Shown: positions 32,761 through 42,612, counted from the first letter of the stretch. The stretch: DNA of 64,000 nucleotides from an uncultured Clostridia bacterium (GCA_947623955.1 CANQIP010000006.1:1-64000); one strand, 5' to 3'. The notes: a model not told the origin generated them from the sequence alone. Program-made: numbers and translations.

Positions 32761-34944
32761 TTATTTCTTTCCGAAAAACTTTCCGAGACCCTTAGAGCCT
32801 TTTTTACCGTTATCGGATGCGCGGGGCTCGTCGTCCTCCATACTTACCTCAAACGTCTTGGGCATTCTGAACCCTTCGTGACGCTCTGTGCTTTTGTCCG
32901 CTGCGGCGGTTTGCGGAGTTTCTTTTTCCGCCTGCGGCTGTGTTTCGGGCTTTTCCTCATGCTGAGCCTCAGCCGCCTCGCTTTGTACCGCAGGTTTAGC
33001 CTCGGGTCTTACCTCCGGCTCAACTTCGGATACGACACTGTTTTCGGGCTTTTCCTCGGGTTTGGCGTCAGCTTTTATCTCCTGCTTTGCCGCGCTCTTA
33101 GCCTCCGACTTTGCAATCTTCGCCGCGTTGCTGCGTCTGTCCTCGTCGGCAGCCTTACGGAATGTCGCACCCATCAGCTTTCTTATGTCGTAAACCTGCT
33201 CGTCGTTTGTCTCGGCGACGGTTACGCTCATTTCTATCGTACTGTTCGGCGTCTGAACGTTATGATAACGCACAAGCTCTTCAAGGTATTGCTTAAAGTC
33301 GTTCGCTCTTTCAAGCGTGCAATCCTCAAACATACAGATAAACTGCTCGCTGCCGTTGTAGCCCGCGAAACCGTAGCTTGACGCCGCGCGTTTCATTATC
33401 TTACCGAACGCTTTAAGGAGCGCGTCTCCTGCCTCACGTCCGCCCTTTTCGTTTACGTATTTCAGATTGTTAATCTTAACGAGAGCGAATACGAAGTTAT
33501 CCTTAAGCTTATCGGACGCGTACTTCTCAATCTCAATATCGCACATGGCGCGGTTCGGAAGTCCCGTCTTTCTGTCGGTGTACATGATATAGTCGAGGAA
33601 TTCCTTACTGCGTCCGAGGATAATCGCGCCGATACATCCGCCGAAGAAGAATATGATAATCGCAAGGAATATGTACATCTTTACGTTGATCTTTTCCTCC
33701 GTGCTTATGCTCGCGAGCGTAGACACGTTGTACGCGCCGACGTACTGGTTATACTCGTCAACCGTGTCGGACACCGTTTGGTACATATCGTTAAGTTCCT
33801 GCGACAGTTCGTTCAGGCTTTCCTCGATAAGAGTCTTGTTGCTCATGTCGCCGCCCTCTGTGCCGTCGGTAAATACCGCGAGCAGCTTACGCTTATGCTC
33901 CAGGTCTACCTCTAACTTTTCCTTCTCCGTTTCAAGCGCGACATACTCGTTTATAAGTCCGTCATACGTCGTCTGGCTGTCTATGACATCCTCCTCGCGG
34001 TGTTCGTCGTAAACGTCCTTTAAGATATAGTCGCTCGAATTGTTGCCCTCGTCAGCCTGCGTGCCGAAGTGGTACTCCGTACCCTCCTTGTTCTTCGCGC
34101 TGTACTTGTTTATAAGATCCTGCAGGTCGTTTATCTTAGTCTGCATATTTTGAAGGTCAAGTTCGCACGTTCCTATATCGCTCTGATACTTCTTTATGAG
34201 CGTGTCCTTGTCCTCCGTCACTTCCTGCTCCAATATCAGAGAATATATCTCCGGCAGGTCGTAATCGAGATAGCTCTGATAAATTTCGTAAAGGTCGGTG
34301 AAGGAATAGCCGGTCGCCGCGCTGCGGTATGTCGGCTGGGTCTCCTTCTTCGCCGCGAGATAATCGGAAATGTTCATCGTCCACGAGTCGAGTATCTCCG
34401 CGCGCTCTATGTAATCGTACTGGCTGTCGCTGCCGCGCACGCTGTTATTCGGGAGGGTCTGCTGGTTTATGTACTTTTCACCGTATGTCGCGAAGTAATT
34501 TTTTATTATCGAGTCAAGCACGGTACGTGCGAAACTCTGGTTGTATTCGCTGCCCACCGAGAAGGACACGATATAATCCGTCGCGAAAAACTCGTACTCC
34601 TCGCCCTGCTCCAAAAGCGCCTGCTTTCTTATTTCCTCGTCGGGCGGGGTCACTTCTTCAACGCGGCATTTTGAACGGATCGTGTCCGCGCCCGTTGTTA
34701 TGTTGAGATCCTCCAGCACGTTCGTTATAACGGTCGCGCTGTAAATTTCCGTAACGTCAATGTCGTCGCCCGACGGCGTTTTGCCGCGTGACGCGTCTTG
34801 GTTCGTGTAGCGTATTACCGTACTCGCGGTGTACTCCTGATTGGACATCGCGTACCTGTACACGAGCAGCGCGCCCAGAACGCAGACGATAAAGATGAGA
34901 TATTTCCATTTGCTTAGGTATCTGAGAAGGTTAAACTTATTCAC
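32761..34944 (-). CDS. Wzz-type chain-length protein fused to a degenerate GGDEF domain
   Basis: 727 residues from a GTG at 34944 (AGGGAGG nine bases upstream, overlapping the previous stop by 8 bases). Order: first membrane helix (about 10-30), an extracytoplasmic Wzz-like region with coiled coils (about 30-410), second membrane helix (about 415-440), a GGDEF domain (about 448-606: YTDRKTGLPNRAM, then DALLKAFGKIMKRAASSYGF), and a 121-residue Lys/Glu/Ala/Pro-rich tail. The GGDEF signature reads YNGSEQF, so catalytic Asp/Glu are lost, and no RxxD inhibitory site precedes it; diguanylate cyclase activity is unlikely. A role as receptor or scaffold controlling export length is an inference. The usual BY-kinase partner of Wzz is absent. 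Confidence 0.85.
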   Translation of the reverse strand: MNKFNLLRYLSKWKYLIFIVCVLGALLVYRYAMSNQEYTASTVIRYTNQDASRGKTPSGDDIDVTEIYSATVITNVLEDLNITTGADTIRSKCRVEEVTPPDEEIRKQALLEQGEEYEFFATDYIVSFSVGSEYNQSFARTVLDSIIKNYFATYGEKYINQQTLPNNSVRGSDSQYDYIERAEILDSWTMNISDYLAAKKETQPTYRSAATGYSFTDLYEIYQSYLDYDLPEIYSLILEQEVTEDKDTLIKKYQSDIGTCELDLQNMQTKINDLQDLINKYSAKNKEGTEYHFGTQADEGNNSSDYILKDVYDEHREEDVIDSQTTYDGLINEYVALETEKEKLEVDLEHKRKLLAVFTDGTEGGDMSNKTLIEESLNELSQELNDMYQTVSDTVDEYNQYVGAYNVSTLASISTEEKINVKMYIFLAIIIFFFGGCIGAIILGRSKEFLDYIMYTDRKTGLPNRAMCDIEIEKYASDKLKDNFVFALVKINNLKYVNEKGGREAGDALLKAFGKIMKRAASSYGFAGYNGSEQFICMFEDCTLERANDFKQYLEELVRYHNVQTPNSTIEMSVTVAETNDEQVYDIRKLMGATFRKAADEDRRSNAAKIAKSEAKSAAKQEIKADAKPEEKPENSVVSEVEPEVRPEAKPAVQSEAAEAQHEEKPETQPQAEKETPQTAAADKSTERHEGFRMPKTFEVSMEDDEPRASDNGKKGSKGLGKFFGKK

Positions 34945-36343
34945 CGAGCGCATCCTCCCTTCTTCTGATATAGCCGTCAAGGAAGTAGTATGCGATACAC
35001 AGAAGCGCAAACAATACGAGCGCGCTGCCTATGAGAGAGCGCAGCACAAACATGCCCCTGCCGCTGCCGGCATCCGCCGTAAACGTAAGGTAATCCTTTG
35101 TCGTATGCTTTATATATTCCTTATCCGTGGTATCCGCCAAAAGCGCGACGTCTTTAAGCTCCTGGTCAACGCTCTTTATCAGTTCCTCCGCTTTGGCGTA
35201 ATCCGCATCAGACGCGCCCGACGCCGAAACCTTGGATATAATATCGTTGTTTTCAATCATGCTGCGCTCCACGTCGCTGCCCATAGATAGGCTGAAGTCC
35301 GCGTCTTTTGTGAGATAGTCCGTACCGATGTTCGTGCGCGACATGTAATACTCGCGCCGTTCGTTTACCGACGGCACCATTACCGTGCCTATCATCGCGC
35401 TGTCGTAATTCTCGACGCCCTGCTTTCTGACGTTGTAGTCTATCATAAACTTGCGATACTTAATATCGAGCATATCATTTTTATACGTGAGAGTGCGTAT
35501 ATAGTGGTCTCTGTTCCGCGCCATTCCCGATTCGAGCACAAACGCGTAGTACTTCTTTATACTGTACGACTGCACGTTCTGAATCATTCGCCGTATCGTC
35601 TGGAAACTCTGACCCGTAACCTCCGAGCGATAGGTCGCGTTTTTCTCTATTCTCTGCTGAATATAGCGCAGCATCTGATCCGATTTCTTTGTGAAAAGTC
35701 TCGCTATCTCTATGTACTCCAAGCCGTCTATGTCGCCCAAATCGTACTGGAGTACCGATTTCGTGCCGACGTACTTCTCGTGGAACAGGTCGTTGTACGC
35801 CTTACAGATAAGCTCCACCATGTCGTCGGTGGAAATATTGTGTATTTTCTTGTCCTTTGTGTACGTTACCGTGTAGCTTGTGGATATGTAATATGTATTC
35901 GTATCAAGTGGGTCTATGGTCTTTCCGCTGTCATTTTCCGCTATCTCCACATGGTCGGCAAGCTCTTCGGCCGTAACGTCGTCCTGAAGTCCCGCGTACT
36001 CGATGACGCGCTCCATGACCTCGTCCGATTTAAGCTCATATACGTTGCAGCGTGTCAGATTTGGATTTTGACCCTTGGACGCCTCTTCGTAGTTCAGCGA
36101 CAGTATTATGGTCTTTCTGCCGAAACTTCCCACGTATGCGATAATTGTCCATATAACGGCAAACACGCAAACAAACACCAATATGCTCTTTATGTTGCTC
36201 AAAACTATAAAGAATATCTTTTTAAAGATATTGGCGTCCTGGAGGTTGACTTCCCGGTATTTGTCCTCGCTTTTTTTGAAAAAGCCGAGAAGTCTGCTCA
36301 AATCCCTTTTTCTTTTATCTTTCTTCCACTTCATCTGAAACAA
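34937..36343 (-). CDS. Wzz-like polysaccharide chain-length/export protein
   Basis: 468 residues with a charged cytosolic N-terminus, membrane helices near residues 48-70 and 430-450, and a long extracytoplasmic helical region (coiled coil near 170-340), the Wzz/PCP build. It lacks a Walker motif. It resembles the following Wzz-GGDEF protein in topology (DxNPNL, TxxIxYTxxK-like segments), so the two probably form a heteromeric export or length-control complex. First gene after an internal promoter. Confidence 0.8.
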   Translation of the reverse strand: MFQMKWKKDKRKRDLSRLLGFFKKSEDKYREVNLQDANIFKKIFFIVLSNIKSILVFVCVFAVIWTIIAYVGSFGRKTIILSLNYEEASKGQNPNLTRCNVYELKSDEVMERVIEYAGLQDDVTAEELADHVEIAENDSGKTIDPLDTNTYYISTSYTVTYTKDKKIHNISTDDMVELICKAYNDLFHEKYVGTKSVLQYDLGDIDGLEYIEIARLFTKKSDQMLRYIQQRIEKNATYRSEVTGQSFQTIRRMIQNVQSYSIKKYYAFVLESGMARNRDHYIRTLTYKNDMLDIKYRKFMIDYNVRKQGVENYDSAMIGTVMVPSVNERREYYMSRTNIGTDYLTKDADFSLSMGSDVERSMIENNDIISKVSASGASDADYAKAEELIKSVDQELKDVALLADTTDKEYIKHTTKDYLTFTADAGSGRGMFVLRSLIGSALVLFALLCIAYYFLDGYIRRREDALGE

Positions 36344-36382
36344 CGCTCCTTCGCGGTGTCAAGGGTTCTATGTTAAAACCAT

Positions 36383-36430
36383 GTAACGGCATTGTTACAA
36401 TATTATAACATAAAACTCAGAAAATTTCAA
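36383..36430 (-). promoter_or_regulatory. Internal promoter of the Wzz pair with dyads
   Basis: On the minus strand TTGAAA (36425-36430), 17-bp spacer, TATAAT (36402-36407). A dyad GTAAC-GGCATT-GTTAC (36383-36398) covers the start region, and the near-palindrome TGTTATAATATTGTAACA spans the -10. Suggests regulation separate from the upstream polymerase and GT4 genes. Confidence 0.65.
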
Positions 36431-36452
36431 TACATTTGCCGTAATTTTATTG

Positions 36453-37763
36453 CTATGTTGTCAGATATTTATATAGTCGGCTCGGCTTTTGCTCCTTTAC
36501 CCATGGCCACAGCTTGATCTCGGCGTCGTCGGATATGTGGAACGCGTACGCCATCGGCAGAATTCGCAGCGACATACTGGAATAAAAATAGTAGAGCGTG
36601 TTGTCCGTCATGTACGTTATAAAGATGTAAAGTTCGCTCAAAAAGAACAGCATGGCAACCTTTTCTCCCCAATGCGTGAGCATCCACCTGAGCTGAAACA
36701 CCCACGTGTACAAAAGCCACGCCCAGAAGGCGATAAAGCCGAGTTCGATGTACACGGTCAGAATATTGTTGTGCAGCGCGGTAACGGCTATATGAGCCTC
36801 CGGATTTTCAATCATTGCCTGCTGCAGAATTACGGTCGTGTACTCAAAGCCGTAGCCTATAAACCCGATGCTTATGTCGTAGTATTTTTCTATATATTTG
36901 TACACATCGTTTCGTCCCATTGTATTGATGCCGAGTTCGTTTGTGACAGCCTCGAAAAAGCCGGTACGCGTCGCGACGACGTACAAAAACGAGAATACAA
37001 CAAAGCCCCACGCGATAATCTTCATAAACTTCTGCCGCGATTTCGGGCGCATCAAGCCCATCATTACAGCCGCCGCTATTGCCGCGGGCAGTGCGGCGAA
37101 CGCTATACGTTTCCAGCCGAGCACAAAGAAGAACGCCGCCAGTATTATGTCCAGGACACGCTCACGGTTGTGTTTAGCGAAAAACATAAAGTATATTATG
37201 TAATAACCGAACGCAAAGGTTATGTCGTGTATTTCCATCGCCCTCGCAAAGCCTTCCTGAGCCTCCGCGCCGCGGAACATCGCCATAACCGAATCAACGC
37301 TCGGCCCTATCCCGTAAACTCCCAGATTTATAATCATAATTGCGGTATTCGCAAGCACAAGACCGTAGAATGTCGCGTGTATCGCCCTTTCTCCGAACAT
37401 GTACACGCCCGCGAAGATTATGAGCAGTACAAGGAACTGATACATGAACTTTGACGCGCCTCGGAGTATAAATTCAACCGTTTCGAGATTTATTATCCAC
37501 AAGAAAATAGACCAGACGATTATGCCCACAAGCACGAACGCATACACGCCGACAAAGCTTGCCGTCTTTTTTATTCTGCTTAAATTTCCCGACACAAGCA
37601 GCAGAGCCGCCCCGATTACGACGATAATAAGGCTTACCGCCTTCATCATTCGCGACACCGTCGCAGAGAAATGCTGCATATCGCCTATTGCGGATACGGC
37701 GAGTACGATAATATATATCGCCATAAGAAATTTATTGTATTTACCGGTTTCCTCATCAAACAA
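36453..37763 (-). CDS. O-antigen ligase/Wzy-like polysaccharide polymerase
   Basis: 436 residues with about eleven membrane helices. The build matches Wzy/WaaL proteins: a long extracytoplasmic loop between late helices (VATRTGFFEAVTNELG to ALHNNILTVYIELGFIA) with the H-N-x-L motif typical of the ligase/polymerase family. In this locus it would link repeat units at the outer face. The start codon is at 37763 with GGAGG upstream. Confidence 0.85.
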   Translation of the reverse strand: MFDEETGKYNKFLMAIYIIVLAVSAIGDMQHFSATVSRMMKAVSLIIVVIGAALLLVSGNLSRIKKTASFVGVYAFVLVGIIVWSIFLWIINLETVEFILRGASKFMYQFLVLLIIFAGVYMFGERAIHATFYGLVLANTAIMIINLGVYGIGPSVDSVMAMFRGAEAQEGFARAMEIHDITFAFGYYIIYFMFFAKHNRERVLDIILAAFFFVLGWKRIAFAALPAAIAAAVMMGLMRPKSRQKFMKIIAWGFVVFSFLYVVATRTGFFEAVTNELGINTMGRNDVYKYIEKYYDISIGFIGYGFEYTTVILQQAMIENPEAHIAVTALHNNILTVYIELGFIAFWAWLLYTWVFQLRWMLTHWGEKVAMLFFLSELYIFITYMTDNTLYYFYSSMSLRILPMAYAFHISDDAEIKLWPWVKEQKPSRLYKYLTT

Positions 37764-37798
37764 GCCTGTCCGCCTCCTCTCGCTGTTTTCTTATTTTC

Positions 37799-38932
37799 TT
37801 AAATCTTTTTGACGCCGCCCGCACCCGCAGCGCGGATACGGTATATTTCAAGTGTTTTGCGGGTAACGGTGTCCCAACTGTAGTTTTCGTTTATATATTT
37901 CACCTGCTCCGCCGTGTCGCGTTTCGGCGCGGCGAGCGCGGCGGTTAGCTTTTGTCTCAAATCGTCCGTATTTCCCTTTTTAAACGTCATGCCGAAACCG
38001 TTTACGACCGTTTTCGTTTCGGGAATGTCGCTCACGAGGCACAGGGCTCCGCAGCCCATAGCCTCCAAAAGCGTCAGCGGCATACCCTCGACGTCGCTCG
38101 GCAGCACGTAGAGAAACGTGTTCGAGAACAGTTCCCAAAGTTCGCCGCCCTCTACAAAGCCCGTGAAAATAATACGTTCGTCGCCCCCGACGAGCCGCTT
38201 TACCTCCTCCGCGTACTCCGACGAATGGCTTACGCCGCCCGCTATAACGAGTTTTTTGTCGGTGTCGGTATGCTTAAACGCATCTATGAGGTAGTGAAGT
38301 CCTTTTTCCGGCACTATACGCGCCAGAAACAATATGTAACCGTCTTTTTCAAGACCGTATTTTTCCTTTATTATCGCCGTGCTCTCCGTTTTGTGCGCGT
38401 CAACGCCGTTTTGCAGGAAAATCGTATCGCGGTTGTACGTTTTTTTGAAGTAGTCCTTTACGTTCTCCGACAGAACGATTATTTCGTCGGCGTATTTCGC
38501 GGCTGTTTTTTCGCCGAATTTGAGAAATTTCGTCGCGAAACCGCCCCACTTCGCTCTCTGCCAGTCGAGACCGTGTATCGTCGCGACGGTGCGTATGCCG
38601 AAAAGGTGCGGCAGCCATATCATCGAGCAAGGGCCCTCCGCGTGGTAATGTATTACATCGTAATGCCCGAAAAGCGCGAGAAACGACGCTATGACGGAGT
38701 ACACTATCGCGTTTAATTTGCCGTTTTCAAACGTCGGCACACTCTTTATCCTTACACCCTCATACTCCTTAACGTTCGCCGTTTCGCCGCCCGAGACGTG
38801 CTTGCCGCGTCGGTTGTACGCCGTCACGCTGTGACCCGCCGCAGCCATGCGCCGCGACAGCTCGCCCACCACAAGTTCCACGCCGCCCTCGCGCGACGGT
38901 ATGCGCTTGTGTCCTATCATTGCAATCCTCAT
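37799..38932 (-). CDS. GT4 family glycosyltransferase (rhamnosyl/mannosyl type)
   Basis: 377 residues, GT-B fold. N-terminal MIGHKRIPSREGGVELVVGE, C-terminal FLARIVPEKGLHYLIDAFKH, IIFTGFVEGGELWEL and SDVEGMPLTLLEAMGCG, the latter holding the E-x7-E nucleotide-binding motif. N-terminus is like the DUF1972/rhamnosyltransferase group. Start at 38932, with GT4 gene stop 14 bases before it. Confidence 0.92.
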   Translation of the reverse strand: MRIAMIGHKRIPSREGGVELVVGELSRRMAAAGHSVTAYNRRGKHVSGGETANVKEYEGVRIKSVPTFENGKLNAIVYSVIASFLALFGHYDVIHYHAEGPCSMIWLPHLFGIRTVATIHGLDWQRAKWGGFATKFLKFGEKTAAKYADEIIVLSENVKDYFKKTYNRDTIFLQNGVDAHKTESTAIIKEKYGLEKDGYILFLARIVPEKGLHYLIDAFKHTDTDKKLVIAGGVSHSSEYAEEVKRLVGGDERIIFTGFVEGGELWELFSNTFLYVLPSDVEGMPLTLLEAMGCGALCLVSDIPETKTVVNGFGMTFKKGNTDDLRQKLTAALAAPKRDTAEQVKYINENYSWDTVTRKTLEIYRIRAAGAGGVKKI

Positions 38933-38946
38933 GCCGCCATCTCCAA

Positions 38947-40146
38947 TTACTTGTCCTTTCGGATTAAATCCTCATATACCGCGGTTATTTTCCCGGTGTA
39001 TTCCTTCACGGTGTCGTAGCCCGTATTTTCACAGTTTTTGCTCATTTCGCGGCACACGTCGGGGTTTTTCCACAGGTAGTCTATTTTAGCCGCGAGTTCC
39101 TCTGCGTTTCCACTCTCGAAAAGCATACCCGTCTTACCCTCGTCGATAAGTTCGGGTATTCCGCCGATATTCGCGCCGAGAACGGGCGTAAGTAATGTCT
39201 GCGACTCCATTACCGAAAACGGGCAGTTCTCCGAACATTCCGACGCAATAACGCTGAAACGCGCCTGTTCTATTACGGCGTTGAGTTTTGCGCCGCTTAA
39301 AAAACCGAGATTTTTTATATTTGCCTCGCCGTTTACCTCGCTCTCCATTGTGCCGTTGCCGCAGAACGCGAATTTTACGTACGGCAGTGTGTGCACCGCT
39401 TTAAGAAGCGTTTTTATGCCCTTTTCCTCGCTGTAGCGTCCGAAGTATACGACATAGTTTTTCTTTTCCGCGTTCGAGGGCTTTATATCATCAATAAAAT
39501 TATGCAGCACCACAGTCCGTCCGGCAATATCGGGATTTTGGCAAAGCTCGTTCTCCATAAATTTTGACGGGCAGATTATTTTGTCTATGTTACGGTAAGT
39601 GCGCAGCTTTCGGTACAAATACCCCTCCGCCGCGCCGAGCGCGCTGCGCATACGGGAATTATGCACACAGCGGTGCTTTACGCAGCTCATGTACCGCCCG
39701 CCGTAACATTCGCGGCACAGCCCCTTTACGTCTCCGTTTGCGAGATTATGGCACGGGCAGACAAGCTGCACGTCGTGCGCGGTGTACACTGTCGGTATAT
39801 TGCGCTTTTTAAGCTCATACACAATTGACGGCGTAAGCTGATAGTTAAAGTTATTGAGGTGCGCGACGTCGGGCTTGAAGTCGTCCAGCACCTTTTTAAG
39901 CTGCTTTCTCGCGCCGTGCGAGTATATTATCTTGAACGGATAAGTGAGATAGCTTGCGCTTTTTTTGTGGAAGTCGATACCCGCCGCGTAAGCGTTCGCC
40001 TCGTTTCCCATCTCGTTGCGGCTGTCAGCCATACCGAAAAACTGTACGTCGTGACCCGCCTCCCACAACGCTCTGCCAAGCTTAAACACATACGTCTCCG
40101 CACCGCCTTTAGGATACAGGTATTTATTTATAAGCAATATTTTCAT
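38947..40146 (-). CDS. GT4 family glycosyltransferase
   Basis: 399 residues from the ATG at 40146. N-terminal INKYLYPKGGAETYVFKLG, donor site YFGRYSEEKGIKTLLKAVH, and ASECSENCPFSVMESQTL. A central cysteine cluster (CPCHNLANGD, CRECYGGRYMSCVKHRCVH) is frequent in this subgroup and may hold a metal. GGAGG lies 11 bases before the ATG; the frame is open further up but without a site. First gene of the minus-strand polysaccharide operon. Confidence 0.92.
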   Translation of the reverse strand: MKILLINKYLYPKGGAETYVFKLGRALWEAGHDVQFFGMADSRNEMGNEANAYAAGIDFHKKSASYLTYPFKIIYSHGARKQLKKVLDDFKPDVAHLNNFNYQLTPSIVYELKKRNIPTVYTAHDVQLVCPCHNLANGDVKGLCRECYGGRYMSCVKHRCVHNSRMRSALGAAEGYLYRKLRTYRNIDKIICPSKFMENELCQNPDIAGRTVVLHNFIDDIKPSNAEKKNYVVYFGRYSEEKGIKTLLKAVHTLPYVKFAFCGNGTMESEVNGEANIKNLGFLSGAKLNAVIEQARFSVIASECSENCPFSVMESQTLLTPVLGANIGGIPELIDEGKTGMLFESGNAEELAAKIDYLWKNPDVCREMSKNCENTGYDTVKEYTGKITAVYEDLIRKDK

Positions 40147-40182
40147 AATAAACGATACCTCCCCCATTACATCATATATACT

Positions 40183-40211
40183 ATTATATATTATCATATT
40201 ATTTATTGCAA
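40183..40211 (-). promoter_or_regulatory. Promoter of the polysaccharide operon (GT4 first)
   Basis: On the minus strand TTGCAA (40206-40211), 17-bp spacer, TATAAT (40183-40188), 36 bases before the start. Confidence 0.7.
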
Positions 40212-40226
40212 ATCAAATATAAGCTA

Positions 40227-40256
40227 TTGACATTAGCGTGACAGCGATTATATAAT
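40227..40256 (+). promoter_or_regulatory. Promoter of the acyltransferase gene
   Basis: TTGACA (40227-40232), 18-bp spacer, TATAAT (40251-40256), 32 bases before the ATG. It is back to back with the GT4 promoter. Confidence 0.75.
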
Positions 40257-40288
40257 GATTGCAGTGTTTTTAAGGGGGTGTTACCGCC

Positions 40289-41332
40289 ATGGAAAAAAGA
40301 ATTGAATGGGCGGATATAGCGAGAGGAATAGGAATAATGCTCGTCGTTTTCGCGCACGCGCTCGTGCCGAAGCTGCGGGAGGCGCATACGGGCGTGGAAT
40401 TTGTGTGGATATTTATATACAACTTCCATATGCCGCTGTTTTTCTTCGTGTCGGGCTGGCTGTTTGAAAAAGGACTTAAACGGTATGCCGACAGGGGAAA
40501 ATTTATCGCGGGCAAGGCGCGGCTTTTGATGCTGCCGTATCTTGTATTTTCACTGTTTGCCTACGCCGTCATATTCGTTTCGATGAAGATACCTATGCTC
40601 GCGTCGGTGCTGTCAGGCGGCGGATACGACTCGCCGACCGTCAAGGATATGGTTCTCGGCATACTGTTTTACTCGGGTCACGTTGACCAGCACCTTTGGT
40701 TCGTGTATTCGCTCTTTATTGTGTTTACGCTGAATATTTTGCTCGGACGTGTGATGAAATCAAAAATAACGCTCGTCGTGCTGCTCGCGCTGTACGTGTC
40801 GAAAGCGTTTGTTACATACCCCGCGATACTCGACTACACCGCCGCCGATTTGGTATTTTTCTCGCTCGCACGCGTGATGTGTTCGGACGGACGGAACGCG
40901 GTTTTAAAAAAGCCGCTGCACATTATCGCGGCGGCGGTCGTGTTCGTGACGGCTAACGTAATATACAGCCATTTTTACGTTTCCGGGATGCCGCAGGGCG
41001 CAGTAAAGGCTGTGCTTTACGTGACGCGCTACGTGTGCAGCGCGGCGGGAATTGTGACCGTTTGCTCCGTTTCGGACATATTGGCGAAAACAAAAATAAA
41101 GCCGTTTTTCACAACTCTCGGTTCGTACTCATACGACATATATCTCATGCACGCGCCGTTTCTCGTGTCGGGGCTTATGGGAATACTGCTCGCGTACTCG
41201 CCGCTGCCGCCCGCTTTGTGCGTGGGCGCGGTTACGGTTCTGGGTCTCGCGATCCCTTACGTGCTGTCACGGTTCATAATACGGAAAATACCGCCGCTGT
41301 CGCTCATACTTCTCGGCGCAAAACGGAAATAA
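40289..41332 (+). CDS. Acyltransferase-3 family membrane protein
   Basis: 347 residues, about ten membrane helices. N-terminal RIEWADIARGIGIMLVVFAH with the conserved R and H of the acyltransferase-3 fold, and FHMPLFFFVSGWLF in the second helix. It probably acetylates or succinylates the exopolysaccharide made by the divergent operon. AAGGGGGTG sits eight bases before the ATG. Separate promoter and opposite orientation suggest independent control. Confidence 0.88.
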   Translation: MEKRIEWADIARGIGIMLVVFAHALVPKLREAHTGVEFVWIFIYNFHMPLFFFVSGWLFEKGLKRYADRGKFIAGKARLLMLPYLVFSLFAYAVIFVSMKIPMLASVLSGGGYDSPTVKDMVLGILFYSGHVDQHLWFVYSLFIVFTLNILLGRVMKSKITLVVLLALYVSKAFVTYPAILDYTAADLVFFSLARVMCSDGRNAVLKKPLHIIAAAVVFVTANVIYSHFYVSGMPQGAVKAVLYVTRYVCSAAGIVTVCSVSDILAKTKIKPFFTTLGSYSYDIYLMHAPFLVSGLMGILLAYSPLPPALCVGAVTVLGLAIPYVLSRFIIRKIPPLSLILLGAKRK

Positions 41333-41362
41333 GCGCGTGGCTGTACGCTGGCGCAAAGCCGT

Positions 41363-41917
41363 TTATATAAGCGCGTACAACACCGCGCCAACAACGCCCG
41401 TGCCGAGCATTACCCATATCTGGTCAATTTTGAATATTCTAAGCACCGCCAGCGCGGCTAAAAATATCCCCGCCGCTATAAGGTCGGTGCTTTTTATGTC
41501 GAACGCGCCGTTCCAAAGCGCGAGCATCAGTATCGACAATCCCGCCGACGCTATCATCGCCACGACCGCGGGGCGCAGACCGTTCATTACGCCCTTCATA
41601 AACGACAGTTCGCGGTACTTGTAATACAGTTTCGCGAGTATTATCGCTATGACGGTCGAGGGCAGTATGCAGCCGAATGTCGCGGCAAGCGCGCCGCCTA
41701 TGCCCGCGAGACGTATTCCCGCGAAAGTCGCGCCGTTTACGGCGATAGGTCCGGGCGTCATCTGCGAAATCGTGATTATGTCCGAAAACTCGGTCATATT
41801 GAGCCAGCCGTGCAGCGTCACGAGCTGGTGCTGTATAAGCGGCATCGCGGCGTAACCGCCGCCAAAACTGAACAGTCCTATCTGAAAAAACGAAAGAAAA
41901 AGCCGAAGGTAAATCAC
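41363..41917 (-). CDS. chrA: Chromate transporter, ChrA half, second subunit
   Basis: 184 residues, six membrane helices, one ChrA domain: FQIGLFSFGGGYAAMPLI near the N-terminus and SQMTPGPIAVNGATFAG. Overlaps the upstream half by ATGA. Short-chain ChrA proteins work as pairs and export chromate or another oxyanion; the natural substrate is unsure. Confidence 0.9.
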   Translation of the reverse strand: MIYLRLFLSFFQIGLFSFGGGYAAMPLIQHQLVTLHGWLNMTEFSDIITISQMTPGPIAVNGATFAGIRLAGIGGALAATFGCILPSTVIAIILAKLYYKYRELSFMKGVMNGLRPAVVAMIASAGLSILMLALWNGAFDIKSTDLIAAGIFLAALAVLRIFKIDQIWVMLGTGVVGAVLYALI

Positions 41918-42480
41918 TGCGCTCCCCCTCCCTTTTTCGGGCGCATGAACATTACGCCGACAAGTCCGCAGACTATCACAATATACATTACATTTATTTT
42001 AAACACAAACGCCGCTACAAACGACGCCGCCATAATACATATCGGGAACACGCGCTTATCCTTTATCACGTTCCACGCCATCGTTATCACAACGTCTATT
42101 ATAACCGCGCACACGCCCGCCTGCATACCCTTTAAAACGTACCCGACGACGGTGTTGTCGCGGAACGCGGTGTAGAACATTGATATTACGGCGAGTATGA
42201 CGAGAGGCGGCAGCACCGAGCCTATCGCGGTCGTCACCGCGCCCGCGATCCCCGCTATGCGGTAGCCTATGAGTACCGACGCGTTAACCGCTATCGCGCC
42301 GGGTGTTGACTGCGCTATCGCAACGAGGTCGAGCATTTCGTCCTCATCGAGCCAGTGCAGAATGTCCACGAATTGACGTTTCAGCATAGGTATTATGACA
42401 AACCCGCCGCCGAACGTAAACGCGCTTATGCGAAGCGTCGATAAAAAAAGAGTTATATATGTCTTAATTCCGCGTTTCAT
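41914..42480 (-). CDS. chrA: Chromate transporter, ChrA half, first subunit
   Basis: 188 residues from the ATG at 42480, six membrane helices. STLRISAFTFGGGFVIIPML and AQSTPGAIAVNASVLIGYR are the ChrA signature. The second half follows with an ATGA overlap, so the pair is co-translated. AGGGAG is eight bases before the start. Confidence 0.9.
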   Translation of the reverse strand: MKRGIKTYITLFLSTLRISAFTFGGGFVIIPMLKRQFVDILHWLDEDEMLDLVAIAQSTPGAIAVNASVLIGYRIAGIAGAVTTAIGSVLPPLVILAVISMFYTAFRDNTVVGYVLKGMQAGVCAVIIDVVITMAWNVIKDKRVFPICIMAASFVAAFVFKINVMYIVIVCGLVGVMFMRPKKGGGAQ

Positions 42481-42552
42481 ACTCCCCACTCCCTTTTGTA
42501 TCATTATACATTATTTTCTGCCGTACGTCAATCAAGGAATTTATCTTTCATC

Positions 42553-42581
42553 TTGCAAAAGTTTTACGGATATGCTATTAT
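42553..42581 (+). promoter_or_regulatory. Promoter of the L,D-transpeptidase gene
   Basis: TTGCAA (42553-42558), 17-bp spacer, TATTAT (42576-42581), 32 bases before the ATG. Confidence 0.65.
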
Positions 42582-42612
42582 TATAATATCAAAGAAATCG
42601 GGGGAACATCAT

